Shown here one piece after another: positions 1-7,848 of a stretch of 13,930 nucleotides of DNA; position 1 is the first letter of the stretch; every line of letters starts with the position of its first letter. Made by a program: the position numbers and the translations under genes. The notes below the pieces were generated by a model, which was not told the DNA's origin, ran no database searches, and saw only the letters and a program-made list of their open reading frames with translations. The DNA lies in contig JAHUZY010000403.1 in assembly GCA_019264505.1 (NCBI GenBank), positions 1 through 13,930 on the forward strand, given 5' to 3'. Source of the DNA: Phenylobacterium sp. Lineage in GTDB: Bacteria; Pseudomonadota; Alphaproteobacteria; Caulobacterales; Caulobacteraceae.

Positions 1-1457
1 CCCTCGGCCAGGCGACAGCCGGCCTCGGTCAGGTCGGCCCGCTCGGTGAGCGCCTCGGCGGTCATGGCCATCTCGGCGCAGAGGGCGTCCATCACCGAGC
101 CTTCGCCCATGGAGAGCTTGCGCCCGGCCAGGTCCAGGGCCTGGATACCATTGGTGCCCTCATAGATCGGGCCGATGCGGGCGTCGCGATAGTGCTGGGC
201 CGCGCCGGTCTCCTCGATGAAGCCCATGCCCCCGTGGACCTGGACGCCGAGGGAGGCCACCTCGACCCCCACATCGGTGGACCAGGCCTTGGCGATGGGG
301 GTCAGCAGGTCCTGGCGGGCCTTGGCGCTGGCCCTGGCCTCCGGCGTGGGGGCCAGGCGGGCATGGTCGGCGAGCACGCCGGTCATGAAGCAGATGCCCC
401 GGGCCGCCTCGATCTTGGCCTTCATCAGCATCAGGGTGCGGCGCACGTCGGGATGGTCATAGATGGGGGCTGGCGAGGCGCCGCCCCAGGCGGATTTGCC
501 TTGCGTGCGGTCCTGGGCGTAGGTCAGCGCCTGCTGGAAGGCCCGCTCGGCGATGCCGACGCCCTCGACGCCCACCTGCAGGCGCGCGGCGTTCATCATG
601 ACGAACATGTGGGCCAGACCCTGGTTCAGTTCGCCGACCAGCTCGGCCTGGGCGCCGTCGAACATCATCACGCAGGTGGGCGAAGCGTGGATGCCCAGCT
701 TGTGCTCGATCGACGCGGCCCACAGCCGGTTGGCCTCGCCCAGCGTCCCATCGTCCAGGACGGCGCGCTTGGTGGCCAGGAACAGCGAAATGCCCTTCAC
801 CCCGGGCGGCGCGTCGGGCAGGCGGGCCAGGACCAGGTGGCAGATATTGTCGGCCGCGTCGTGGTCGCCCCAGGTGATGAAGATCTTCTGGCCATAGAGC
901 CTGTAGCCGCCGCTGCCGTCTGGCTCGGCCCGGGTGGTGAGCGCGGCCAGATCGGAGCCCGCCTGGGGCTCGGTGAGGTTCATGGTGCCGGTCCATTCCC
1001 CCGACACCAGCCTGGGCAGCACCAGTCGCTTCTGCCGCTCGGTGCCATGCTGGGTCAGGGCCTCGATGGCCGCCTGGGTCAGCATGGGGCAGAGGCCAAA
1101 GGCCATATTGGCCGCATGGACCATTTCGAAGACCGCCAGCTCCATGGCCTTGGGCAGGCCCTGGCCGCCGTGTTCAGCTTCGGCCGACAGGCTGTTCCAG
1201 CCCTGCTGGGCGAAGGCGCGATAGGCGTCGGCGAAGCCGGGCGCGGCGGTGACCTTGCCATCGGCATGGCTCGCGCCGGCCTGATCGCCGGCCCAATTGA
1301 GCGGCGCCAGGACCTCGGTGGTGAAGGCGCCGGCGGCGTCCAGCACGGCCGCCACGGTGTCGGCGTCCAGCTCCGGGAAGCTTGTCTCCACAAGGTCCCC
1401 ATGGCCGGCGACGTGCAGGGCGAAGGCGATGTCGCGGACGGGGGCGCGGAAGGTCAT
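1..1457 (-). CDS. Acyl-CoA dehydrogenase, DmdC/AidB-like, C-terminus cut by window edge
   Basis: Flavin-dependent alpha,beta-dehydrogenation of an acyl-CoA thioester in fatty-acid or methylmercaptopropionyl-CoA type catabolism, in the cytoplasm. The leftward frame is open from an ATG at 1457 to the window edge (485 codons). The N-terminus (MTFRAPVRDIAFAL) resembles the extra N-terminal domain of long acyl-CoA dehydrogenases. The FAD/substrate motif MNLTEPQAGSD is at residues 159-169, KIFITWGDHD begins at 191, and the C-terminal PIYEGTNGIQ carries the expected catalytic Glu at about residue 433. Family members of this type are usually near 590-600 residues, so roughly 110 residues are off the window. 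The start is supported by AGGAG (complement of 1464-1468) six bases upstream. The gene is divergent from the Sua5 gene, with a palindrome in the shared promoter region. The family is certain; DmdC versus another substrate cannot be decided by eye. Confidence 0.93.
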   Translation of the reverse strand, partial: MTFRAPVRDIAFALHVAGHGDLVETSFPELDADTVAAVLDAAGAFTTEVLAPLNWAGDQAGASHADGKVTAAPGFADAYRAFAQQGWNSLSAEAEHGGQGLPKAMELAVFEMVHAANMAFGLCPMLTQAAIEALTQHGTERQKRLVLPRLVSGEWTGTMNLTEPQAGSDLAALTTRAEPDGSGGYRLYGQKIFITWGDHDAADNICHLVLARLPDAPPGVKGISLFLATKRAVLDDGTLGEANRLWAASIEHKLGIHASPTCVMMFDGAQAELVGELNQGLAHMFVMMNAARLQVGVEGVGIAERAFQQALTYAQDRTQGKSAWGGASPAPIYDHPDVRRTLMLMKAKIEAARGICFMTGVLADHARLAPTPEARASAKARQDLLTPIAKAWSTDVGVEVASLGVQVHGGMGFIEETGAAQHYRDARIGPIYEGTNGIQALDLAGRKLSMGEGSVMDALCAEMAMTAEALTERADLTEAGCRLAE

Positions 1458-1481
1458 GGGCGGCTCCTGTTGAGGCAGGGC

Positions 1482-1508
1482 TATGTAGGCTGAGTGACGT
1501 TGCGTCAC
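1482..1508 (-). promoter_or_regulatory. Predicted promoter of the acyl-CoA dehydrogenase gene with overlapping 15-bp operator-like palindrome
   Basis: Read on the minus strand, GTGACGC (1508-1502), a 12-base spacer and CCTACATA (1489-1482) fit the Caulobacter sigma-73 pattern TTGACGS/N10-14/GCTANAWC well. The perfect palindrome GTGACGTTGCGTCAC (1494-1508, six-base arms, three-base centre) covers the -35 and part of the spacer, where a repressor or MerR-type activator would bind. Transcription would start near 1475 and leave a short leader containing the AGGAG ribosome site. The regulator is not identifiable from this window. The palindrome is seen directly; the promoter and operator roles are inferred. 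Confidence 0.5.
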
Positions 1509-1581
1509 CAAGGCTTGCGGTCCCCAGGGCGACAAGGGGCGGGGTTTGCGGCTATCACCGGCGCGACTTCAGGATGGGACC

Positions 1582-2520
1582 ATGACCATGACGCAAGCCG
1601 ATGCGGCGGCCGATCGCGCCGCCCAGGCCCTGGCCAGCGGCGCCCTCGCCATCCTGCCCACCGAGACGGTCTATGGCCTGGCCGCCGACGCAGCCGATCC
1701 CCGCGCCGTGGCCGCCCTGTTTCAGGCCAAGGGTCGGCCGCGCTTCAACCCCCTGATCGCCCATGTGGCCGACCTGGCCATGGCGCAGACGGTGGGCGTG
1801 TTCGATGAGCGCGCCATAGCGCTCGCCGAGGCCTTCTGGCCCGGCCCCCTGACCCTCGTCCTGCCAGTGGCCGATGGGGATGCGGTGTGCGACCTGGCCC
1901 GGGCAGGGCTCGACAGCGTCGCCATCCGGGTTCCTGGCCATCCGCTGGCCCGGTCGGTGATCGCAGCTCTCGGCCGCCCTGTGGTCGCGCCATCGGCCAA
2001 CCGGTCGGGGCGGCCCAGTCCCACCACCTTCGCCGACGCCCTGGAGGAGACCGGGGTCTTTGCGCTGGCGGCCCTGGACGGTGGGTCCTGCACGGTCGGA
2101 CTGGAGTCCACGGTGGTCGCCCTGCTGGACGAACCACGGCTGCTGCGCCCCGGCGCGGTGACGCGTGCGCAGATCGAGGCGGTGATCGGGCCCCTGGCCG
2201 AAGCCGAGGACGACGCCCGCCGCTCGCCCGGCCGCATGGCGCGCCACTACGCCCCCCAGGCGCCTGTCCGGTTGGACGCCGCTGCGCCGGAGGCCGACGA
2301 GGCCTATCTGGCCTTCGGACCCGGCGCGCCGGAAGGCCCGCGGGTGTTCAACCTCAGTCCGGCCGGCGACCTGGCCGAGGCCGCGGCCAATCTGTTTTCC
2401 TATCTGCGGGCGGCGGACCGCACCGCGCCGCGGGCCATCGCGGTGGCGCCGATCCCGACCGAGGGCCTCGGCGAGGCGATCGATGATCGCCTGCGCCGGG
2501 CGGCGGGCTTTGTCGGCTAG
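1582..2520 (+). CDS. L-threonylcarbamoyladenylate synthase (Sua5/YrdC/TsaC family, long form)
   Basis: Makes threonylcarbamoyl-AMP from threonine, bicarbonate and ATP, the first step of t6A37 modification of ANN-decoding tRNAs. The 312-residue length matches two-domain Sua5 rather than short TsaC. The YrdC domain covers about residues 8-190, with PTETVYGL (26-33), the KxR motif KGR (50-52), WPGPLTLVLP, and the SxN motif SAN (138-140). GLESTVVAL and LLRPGAVT follow, then the linker SPGRMARHYAPQAPV and a divergent C-terminal Sua5 domain. The ATG at 1582 is preferred over an in-frame TTG at 1546 because AGGA (1571-1574) lies at proper spacing and the residues before it are not family-like. A GCTATCAC element (1551-1558) could be a -10, but no convincing -35 accompanies it. 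It heads a rightward cluster of four genes. Confidence 0.93.
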   Translation: MTMTQADAAADRAAQALASGALAILPTETVYGLAADAADPRAVAALFQAKGRPRFNPLIAHVADLAMAQTVGVFDERAIALAEAFWPGPLTLVLPVADGDAVCDLARAGLDSVAIRVPGHPLARSVIAALGRPVVAPSANRSGRPSPTTFADALEETGVFALAALDGGSCTVGLESTVVALLDEPRLLRPGAVTRAQIEAVIGPLAEAEDDARRSPGRMARHYAPQAPVRLDAAAPEADEAYLAFGPGAPEGPRVFNLSPAGDLAEAAANLFSYLRAADRTAPRAIAVAPIPTEGLGEAIDDRLRRAAGFVG

Positions 2521-2538
2521 GCTGTGAGGGGCTAGATT
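2510..2538 (+). promoter_or_regulatory. Predicted internal promoter giving a leaderless mRNA for the downstream flavoprotein gene
   Basis: TTGTCG (2510-2515), a 17-base spacer and TAGATT (2533-2538) lie over the end of the Sua5 gene. The -10 context GCTAGATT (2531-2538) matches seven of eight positions of the Caulobacter housekeeping -10 GCTANAWC. Only six bases separate it from the ATG at 2545, so transcription should begin at or next to the start codon. No Shine-Dalgarno sequence is visible before this ATG, which fits leaderless translation. Confidence 0.45.
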
Positions 2539-2544
2539 TATCCC

Positions 2545-3954
2545 ATGACCATTTCCGTCCCCGCCGATGTGATCTCCCGCCTGAAGGCCGTGCTCGGCGA
2601 GGGCGGCTGGAGCCAGGACCCCGAGCGCCTGGCGCCCAAGCTTCTGGAATGGCGCGACCGCTGGAGCGGCCAGACGCCGTTCCTGGCCTTGCCCGGCTCG
2701 ACGGAGGCGGTGTCCGCCGTGGTCGGCATCTGTTTCGAGGCCGGCGTGCCGATCACCCCGCAGGGGGGAAACACCGGCCTGGTGGGCGGCCAGATCCCCA
2801 TGGGCGAGATTCTCCTGTCCACTGAGCGCCTGCGCGCCGTTCGCGACGTGGACGCCCTGGACGATGTCATGGTGGTGGAGGCCGGCGTCACCCTGGCCGG
2901 CGCCCATGAGGCGGCCCTGGCCAAGAACCGGCGCTTCCCCCTGGATCTCGCCTCGCAGGGGACCGCGACCATCGGCGGGGTGATCTCCACCAACGCTGGC
3001 GGCACAGCCGTGCTGCGCTATGGGACCACGCGGGACCTGGTGCTGGGCCTGGAGGCGGTGCTGCCCAATGGCGAGATCTGGAACGGCCTCAAGCGCCTGC
3101 GCAAGGACAATACCGGCTATGACCTCAAGCAGCTGCTGATCGGGGCCGAAGGCACGCTAGGTGTGGTCACGGCCGCCAGCCTGAAGCTGTTTCCCATCCT
3201 GCCGTCGCGGGCCGTGGCCATGGTCGGCCTCGCCAGTCCGCGGGCCGCACTCGACCTGCTGGCCCGGGCCAAGGAGGCGGCCGGCGGCGGGGTGGAGGCG
3301 TTCGAGCTGATCAGCCGGGTGGGGGTGGACTTCGCGCTCAAGAACATCGCCGGCCAGCGCGATCCTTTGGCGCAGACCCATCCCTGGTACGTGCTGGTGG
3401 AGCTGGCCTCTGGCGAGCCGGGCTCGGCTGAGGCCGCGCTGGAGCGGCTGCTTGGCCAGGCCCTGGAGAGCGGGCTGATCGCCGACGCCGTGGTCGCCCA
3501 GACCAAGACCCAGGCCCAGGCCCTGTGGTCCCTGCGGGAGAACCAGTCCCCGGCCCAGAAGCCGGAGGGCGCCACCTGGAAACACGATGTCTCGGTGCCG
3601 GTGAGCCGGGTGGCCGACTTCCTGGACGAGGCGGGCGCGGCCATGACCGCATTCGCGCCGGGATGCCGGATCTGCGCCTTCGGCCATGTGGGGGACGGCA
3701 ACATCCACTATGACGTCCTGCGCCCCGATGGGGGCGACGACGCGGCCCATTCAGCGGCCCGCGACGAAGGATCGCGCCGGGTTCACGACATTGTCGCCAG
3801 GCTGGGCGGCTCCATCTCCGCCGAGCATGGCCTGGGCGCGATGAAGACCGACGAAGCCTTGCGCTACAAGGCTCCGGTGGAGGTTGCGGCCCTGCGGGCG
3901 ATCCGCTCAGCCCTTGACCCCAAGCGCATCATGAATCCGCGGGTGCACTTCTAG
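2545..3954 (+). CDS. FAD-linked oxidase, D-2-hydroxyglutarate dehydrogenase-like (GlcD/D2HGDH/D-lactate dehydrogenase family)
   Basis: Predicted to oxidise a D-2-hydroxy acid, most likely D-2-hydroxyglutarate to 2-oxoglutarate, passing electrons to a membrane or flavoprotein acceptor. It is 469 residues, normal for the family. The N-terminal PCMH-type FAD-binding domain includes PQGGNTGLVGG (72-82), the segment GTATIGGVISTNAGG, and IGAEGTLGVVT. The C-terminal FAD-oxidase domain has the HDVSVP motif, GHVGDGNIH (380-388) and SAEHGLG with E427 and H428, which supply metal and substrate ligands in characterised D2HGDH enzymes. The ATG at 2545 lacks a Shine-Dalgarno but sits six bases after a strong -10. 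It begins 24 bases after the Sua5 stop. D-lactate or glycolate specificity cannot be excluded by motif reading. Confidence 0.88.
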   Translation: MTISVPADVISRLKAVLGEGGWSQDPERLAPKLLEWRDRWSGQTPFLALPGSTEAVSAVVGICFEAGVPITPQGGNTGLVGGQIPMGEILLSTERLRAVRDVDALDDVMVVEAGVTLAGAHEAALAKNRRFPLDLASQGTATIGGVISTNAGGTAVLRYGTTRDLVLGLEAVLPNGEIWNGLKRLRKDNTGYDLKQLLIGAEGTLGVVTAASLKLFPILPSRAVAMVGLASPRAALDLLARAKEAAGGGVEAFELISRVGVDFALKNIAGQRDPLAQTHPWYVLVELASGEPGSAEAALERLLGQALESGLIADAVVAQTKTQAQALWSLRENQSPAQKPEGATWKHDVSVPVSRVADFLDEAGAAMTAFAPGCRICAFGHVGDGNIHYDVLRPDGGDDAAHSAARDEGSRRVHDIVARLGGSISAEHGLGAMKTDEALRYKAPVEVAALRAIRSALDPKRIMNPRVHF

Positions 3955-4005
3955 GCCCCGCAACCGCCTTGGCTTTGTCATGAAGACAGGTCAAAGGACC
4001 GCGCC

Positions 4006-4791
4006 ATGCTGTTCGTCCTTTCCCCGGCCAAGGCGCTGGACTTCTCCGCCCCTGACAAGCTGCTCGGCATGACCGCCCCGCAGTTCGAAGCCGATGTGGC
4101 GGAGCTGGCCAAGACCACCCGCAAGCTCACCGTCTCTGATTTGAAGCGGCTGATGTCCCTGTCGGACAAGCTGGCCGAGCTGAACCGCGCTCGCTTCCAG
4201 GCCTTTGATCCCGACAGCGAGGATGGCCTGCAGGCCGCGCTGGCCTTCAACGGCGATGTCTATGCCGGCCTGCGCGCCCGGCAGATGAGCAAGGCCGACC
4301 TGGACTGGGCGCAGGATCACCTGCGGATCCTGTCGGGCCTCTATGGCCTGCTGCGGCCGCTGGACGTGATCCAGCCCTACCGGCTGGAGATGGGCACGCG
4401 GCTGAAGACCAAGCGCGGGGCCACCCTCTATGACTTCTGGGCCGACAAGATCGCCGTGGCGCTGAATGCGGCCGCGCAGGGCCATGCCGACCCGACGCTC
4501 GTTAACCTGGCCAGCCAGGAATATTTCGGCGCCGTCGACGCCCGGGCCCTGAAGCTGCCGGTCCTGACCATCCGCTTTCTGGACGAGAAGGACGGCCACG
4601 CCCGCATCGTCAGCTTCTACGCCAAGAAGGCCCGCGGCCTGATGACCCGCTGGGCCATCGACAACCGGATCAGCCGGGTCGATGATCTGAAGGGCTTTGA
4701 TGGGGACGGCTACCGCTTCGCCGCCGCCGACTCCCAGCCGGGCGAATGGACCTTCATCCGCCAGCAACCGAACGCCGCCGCCGCGGCCTGA
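4006..4791 (+). CDS. yaaA: Peroxide stress protein YaaA (DUF328/UPF0246)
   Basis: The 261-residue protein has the full length of the YaaA family (E. coli YaaA is about 258 residues). It opens with the hallmark MLFVLSPAKALDF and has the conserved GLYGLLRPLDVIQPYRLEMG segment, LYDFWADKI, NLASQEYF and the C-terminal FDGDGYRF. In E. coli YaaA binds DNA and limits Fenton-type damage during peroxide stress by lowering free iron; that role is family knowledge, not something visible here. AAAGGA (3993-3998), seven bases before the ATG, supports the start. It lies 51 bases after the flavoprotein gene and 26 before the 3-hydroxybutyrate dehydrogenase gene, so co-transcription is likely. Confidence 0.93.
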   Translation: MLFVLSPAKALDFSAPDKLLGMTAPQFEADVAELAKTTRKLTVSDLKRLMSLSDKLAELNRARFQAFDPDSEDGLQAALAFNGDVYAGLRARQMSKADLDWAQDHLRILSGLYGLLRPLDVIQPYRLEMGTRLKTKRGATLYDFWADKIAVALNAAAQGHADPTLVNLASQEYFGAVDARALKLPVLTIRFLDEKDGHARIVSFYAKKARGLMTRWAIDNRISRVDDLKGFDGDGYRFAAADSQPGEWTFIRQQPNAAAAA

Positions 4792-4817
4792 AGACCACCC
4801 CAGGGGGAGAGCTACGC

Positions 4818-5615
4818 ATGGCCGCAGACTATGGGATCGCCGGACACGTCGCCATCGTCACCGGCTCCACCAGCGGCATCGGCTTTGCGCTCGCCTCGGC
4901 GCTGGCCGAGCAGGGCGTGCATGTGATCCTCAACGGCCTGGGAGACCCCGCCCAGATCGAGACCAACCGGCGCGAGCTGCAGGCCCGCACCAACGCCTCG
5001 ATCCGCTATCACGGCGCCGACATGACGAGGCCCAATGAGATCGCCGACCTGGTGGACTATGCCGCGCGCGAATTCGGCCGCCTCGACATCCTGGTCAACA
5101 ATGCGGGCATCCAGCACGTCTCGCCCATCGAGGACTTCCCGCCCGAAAAGTGGGACGCGCTCATCGCCATCATCCTGTCCTCGGCCTTCCACGCCACCCG
5201 GGCGGCCGTGCCGATCATGAAGGCGCAAGGCCGCGGCCGGATCGTCAATATCGCCTCGGCCCACGGCCTGGTGGCCTCGCCGTTCAAGTCGGCCTATGTG
5301 GCGGCCAAGTTCGGGGTGGTGGGCCTGACCAAGGCGGTGGGCGTGGAGCTCGCCCGCACCGGCGTCACCTGCAACGCCATTTGCCCCGGCTATGTAAAGA
5401 CCCCCCTGGTGGAGGCCCAGATCGGCGACCAGGCCCGCTCCCGGGGCATTTCCGAAGACCGGGTGGTGGACGAGGTCATCCTGGCCGCCCAGCCCAACAA
5501 GGCCTTCGTCGAATACGACCACCTGGCCGGCATGCTGCTCTACCTCGTCTCCGACATGGGCGCCTCAGCCACCGGCGCCGCGCTGTCGGTGGACGGCGGT
5601 TGGACGGCGACCTGA
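4818..5615 (+). CDS. bdhA: 3-hydroxybutyrate dehydrogenase (short-chain dehydrogenase/reductase)
   Basis: Interconverts (R)-3-hydroxybutyrate and acetoacetate with NAD, typically in polyhydroxybutyrate or ketone-body use. The 265-residue classical SDR has TGSTSGIG (15-22) for the cofactor, NNAG (94-97) and the catalytic S147, Y160, K164. The region NAICPGYVKTPLVEAQI and the C-terminal AAQPNKAFVEYDHLAGMLLYL are typical of bacterial BdhA rather than generic SDRs. A GGGGGAGA ribosome site (4803-4810) precedes the ATG at 4818; the longer in-frame reading from 4746 would overlap yaaA and is not family-like. It is the last gene of the rightward cluster, and the accessory insertion begins after it. 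Confidence 0.88.
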   Translation: MAADYGIAGHVAIVTGSTSGIGFALASALAEQGVHVILNGLGDPAQIETNRRELQARTNASIRYHGADMTRPNEIADLVDYAAREFGRLDILVNNAGIQHVSPIEDFPPEKWDALIAIILSSAFHATRAAVPIMKAQGRGRIVNIASAHGLVASPFKSAYVAAKFGVVGLTKAVGVELARTGVTCNAICPGYVKTPLVEAQIGDQARSRGISEDRVVDEVILAAQPNKAFVEYDHLAGMLLYLVSDMGASATGAALSVDGGWTAT

Positions 5616-5772
5616 GGTTAAGGGGTGCGTTGGCCCGCAACACAGGTTCGCCCGCCGGGGCGAGAGCGCCAATGGTCAGTCGCCTTTCGATTGCTGTGAG
5701 TGGAACGGCCGAAGAACGACCTCACCACCACGGGCGGAGCCACGGCCTTGCGACCGATTTCGCAATGTGAAT
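5616..5772. other. Intergenic junction between 3-hydroxybutyrate dehydrogenase gene and the accessory region
   Basis: About 157 bases without a supported gene, lying between the tail-to-tail ends of bdhA and the AAA-TOPRIM gene. A short hairpin CGCCC-GCCG-GGGCG (5649-5662) could serve as a weak terminator but has no T-run. Base composition falls from the GC-rich left side into the AT-richer gene, so the left edge of the foreign segment probably lies here. No tRNA and no clear direct repeat was seen. Confidence 0.4.
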
Positions 5773-7848
5773 TCAGCTCGCCACTACCTCTGCTAAAATG
5801 CGCCCCATACCTGCTGGCTGGAACTTCGCATCGGCCATTCGACTCGCGATGAGATTTCGAAGACGCACGTAGCCAAGACCCTCGCCGTGACGATGCGCGA
5901 ACTCGTGAAGCACGTCTCTCCCGCGAAAAGTCTTGGCCCAACGATCGCTCGTTAGATCTGCGGTAAGTTCAGATTGCGTTCTCTGCTCCAAGGTAAGAAG
6001 TGCAGAACTAGAAAGCTCTGACTGCTCAAGATCATGCATCTTCGCAAGTGACCTGGACAGTGCCGATGCAACTCCGTTCGATGGGCTGAGGCGTGGATCT
6101 GACTTGAGATTAAGGGAAGAATTTATCTTCTCACCTACACGCTTCTTCAATTCATGCAAAACGAGCGCAGGAACGCACGCGCGAGCGCATTCTCGAAGCT
6201 CATTCCAAACGTCCTCAGCGTTAGAGAACTTTTTTATATCTAGAGCTCGCAATGTCTCAAGAATGAACTGAGGCTGCAGCAAGTAGTTTTCTATATGATA
6301 TACGTCCCATCTAAAGCGATGTTTTTCACTGGGTGGTACCCCATCCCCATCGCCATCCCAATCCGTTATCGATCTGACCTCGAATGGTATTTTGCCAGAT
6401 TTGGCGGCTCTCTCCAATGTATTATGAAGGCTTCTAACTCGGTCTTTGCTTCCACCTGACAGGCAATTCAGTCGCTCTTGCATTTCGGGAAACAGCTTCT
6501 GCACGAGGTTTATATCGTACTCCGACTCGCCTCCACCCTCGAATATAAGGACTTTGCCGCCAGGCCTGAACGCCGCCAAATCTCCAACGAGGTCGAGCAC
6601 GAGCTGCTCGGCATCCTCCTCTGCCTCCATCCGCGAAAGCTGATTTGTCGCGAAATCGAGGTGTAGCGCCGAGGACATATGGAAGAGGGAAAACTCGTCT
6701 TGTCCAAGCGTCTCACGGATGAGGGCATCGGAATGGGTTATGAGCCAAATCTGGTTGTCTAAGGCGGACGCTAAGTGCTCCGAGTAGAACTTCGGCAACT
6801 TACGAATAAGGCTGGGATTCAGGTGTAGTTCAGGTTCATCGAGTAAAACTATGGAATATCTTGGGGCCGAATTCCGTATTCTGAGATAACCATACAGTAT
6901 TTCTTTCTCGCCAGCGCTTAGTTCATTCAAGTCATGAGTGGAGCCATCCTTTCCAATAACAGGGAATGTCAGAGTCCCTTGAGGCGTCGGAAGGGGGCCG
7001 GGGAATGACTTGTCCGGAAAGAACGTTGTGAAAAGACTTTGTAGCGTAGATGTAAGGCTTGTTGAGCTATTTAATTTAGTGCCGGCGCGCTCTGCAAGAA
7101 CTTCTTGCACATATCCTGCCGCCAACTCCGACTTGATGTTCGTGTACTTCGACTGGTAGTTATAGAGGGCGGTATTTTTTTGCTGCTGCTTGTGCGCGTC
7201 TAGATTTACGTTTAGGTTTTGAACCAGCTCCCTCTGGAAGTGCCGCTGCGGGCTATGGTAATCTATGAGTCCAAGCACTCTTGGCATGTAGCTGCGAAAC
7301 ACCAGAGAAGCAGCTATGCTGTCGATTAGATTTAAGTCGCCACCTGGAGTGTACGTAAGTCCAATTTCTAGATCATCCTTTTCTAGCTCATCCATAAGGA
7401 TTGGTAGATTTAGTTCGACCATCCTATTTGCAGCTTCCTGCTGTGCTCTGATCTGCTCAGCGGGAACTCCTACGGCAAGCCTAAAATCTCCTGGACGGAA
7501 TATGGCGCCAGAGATTTCCCTTGCGCCGTTGGCTGCTAGATAAGCTCTCTCGTCAGGATGAAGCCTTATTGTGCACCTAAGTTCAAGCGGCGTGTCTCGT
7601 TTGTTAAGTAGTGGAATAAGATCGACGCGCCCGAACTCGTCTTGCGGCATTTGAAACTCATTGAACCACTGATGTATTTCGCCCGGCTGATACTCCCCGT
7701 ACACAGTTTTGAGCAGGCGAATAGCGTCGAATATGGTCGATTTACCGCAGCCGTTTGGGCCAGCAACAATCACTGTTGTGCCGAGGTCTTTCATTTCAGC
7801 GTATTTGACGCCTCGAAAGTTCTTTATCGTAAGTGAAGTGATGTGCAT
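5773..7848 (-). CDS. AAA/ABC-type ATPase fused to TOPRIM/DUF4435-like domain (OLD or merged PARIS-like defence protein)
   Basis: A 691-residue protein with two parts. Residues 1 to about 400 form an SMC/RecF/OLD-type ATPase: MHITSLTIKNFRGV start, Walker A GPNGCGKST (30-38), ABC signature LSAGEKE (310-316), Walker B SIVLLDEPELHL (332-343) and the H-loop THSD (371-374). Residues about 430-691 look TOPRIM/DUF4435-like: KVLIFEGGGESEYD (432-445), the acidic TDWDGDGDG (495-503), YHIENYLL (517-524) and a late FRGRDVLHEF. Class 1 OLD nucleases and PARIS (AriA ATPase plus AriB DUF4435, sometimes merged) share this plan and act against phage. The ATG at 7848 is chosen because the family N-terminus begins there; the frame stays open 44 codons upstream without family features, and no strong ribosome site is seen. 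The gene is strikingly AT-richer than its neighbours, indicating transfer. PARIS versus OLD is unresolved. Confidence 0.8.
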   Translation of the reverse strand: MHITSLTIKNFRGVKYAEMKDLGTTVIVAGPNGCGKSTIFDAIRLLKTVYGEYQPGEIHQWFNEFQMPQDEFGRVDLIPLLNKRDTPLELRCTIRLHPDERAYLAANGAREISGAIFRPGDFRLAVGVPAEQIRAQQEAANRMVELNLPILMDELEKDDLEIGLTYTPGGDLNLIDSIAASLVFRSYMPRVLGLIDYHSPQRHFQRELVQNLNVNLDAHKQQQKNTALYNYQSKYTNIKSELAAGYVQEVLAERAGTKLNSSTSLTSTLQSLFTTFFPDKSFPGPLPTPQGTLTFPVIGKDGSTHDLNELSAGEKEILYGYLRIRNSAPRYSIVLLDEPELHLNPSLIRKLPKFYSEHLASALDNQIWLITHSDALIRETLGQDEFSLFHMSSALHLDFATNQLSRMEAEEDAEQLVLDLVGDLAAFRPGGKVLIFEGGGESEYDINLVQKLFPEMQERLNCLSGGSKDRVRSLHNTLERAAKSGKIPFEVRSITDWDGDGDGVPPSEKHRFRWDVYHIENYLLQPQFILETLRALDIKKFSNAEDVWNELRECARACVPALVLHELKKRVGEKINSSLNLKSDPRLSPSNGVASALSRSLAKMHDLEQSELSSSALLTLEQRTQSELTADLTSDRWAKTFRGRDVLHEFAHRHGEGLGYVRLRNLIASRMADAKFQPAGMGRILAEVVAS

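Noticed and set aside
192..1493. 433-codon open frame on the plus strand
   Set aside because: Lies opposite the acyl-CoA dehydrogenase gene; low-complexity Gly/His/Gln-rich translation typical of the antisense of GC-rich genes.
1546..1581. Upstream TTG start for the Sua5 gene
   Set aside because: The ATG at 1582 has a ribosome site and gives the family N-terminus.
1555..2907. 450-codon open frame on the minus strand
   Set aside because: Runs antisense through both the Sua5 gene and the start of the flavoprotein gene; no family features.
5649..5662. Hairpin after the 3-hydroxybutyrate dehydrogenase gene as an intrinsic terminator
   Set aside because: Five-pair stem with no T-run; too weak to call, noted only in the intergenic entry.
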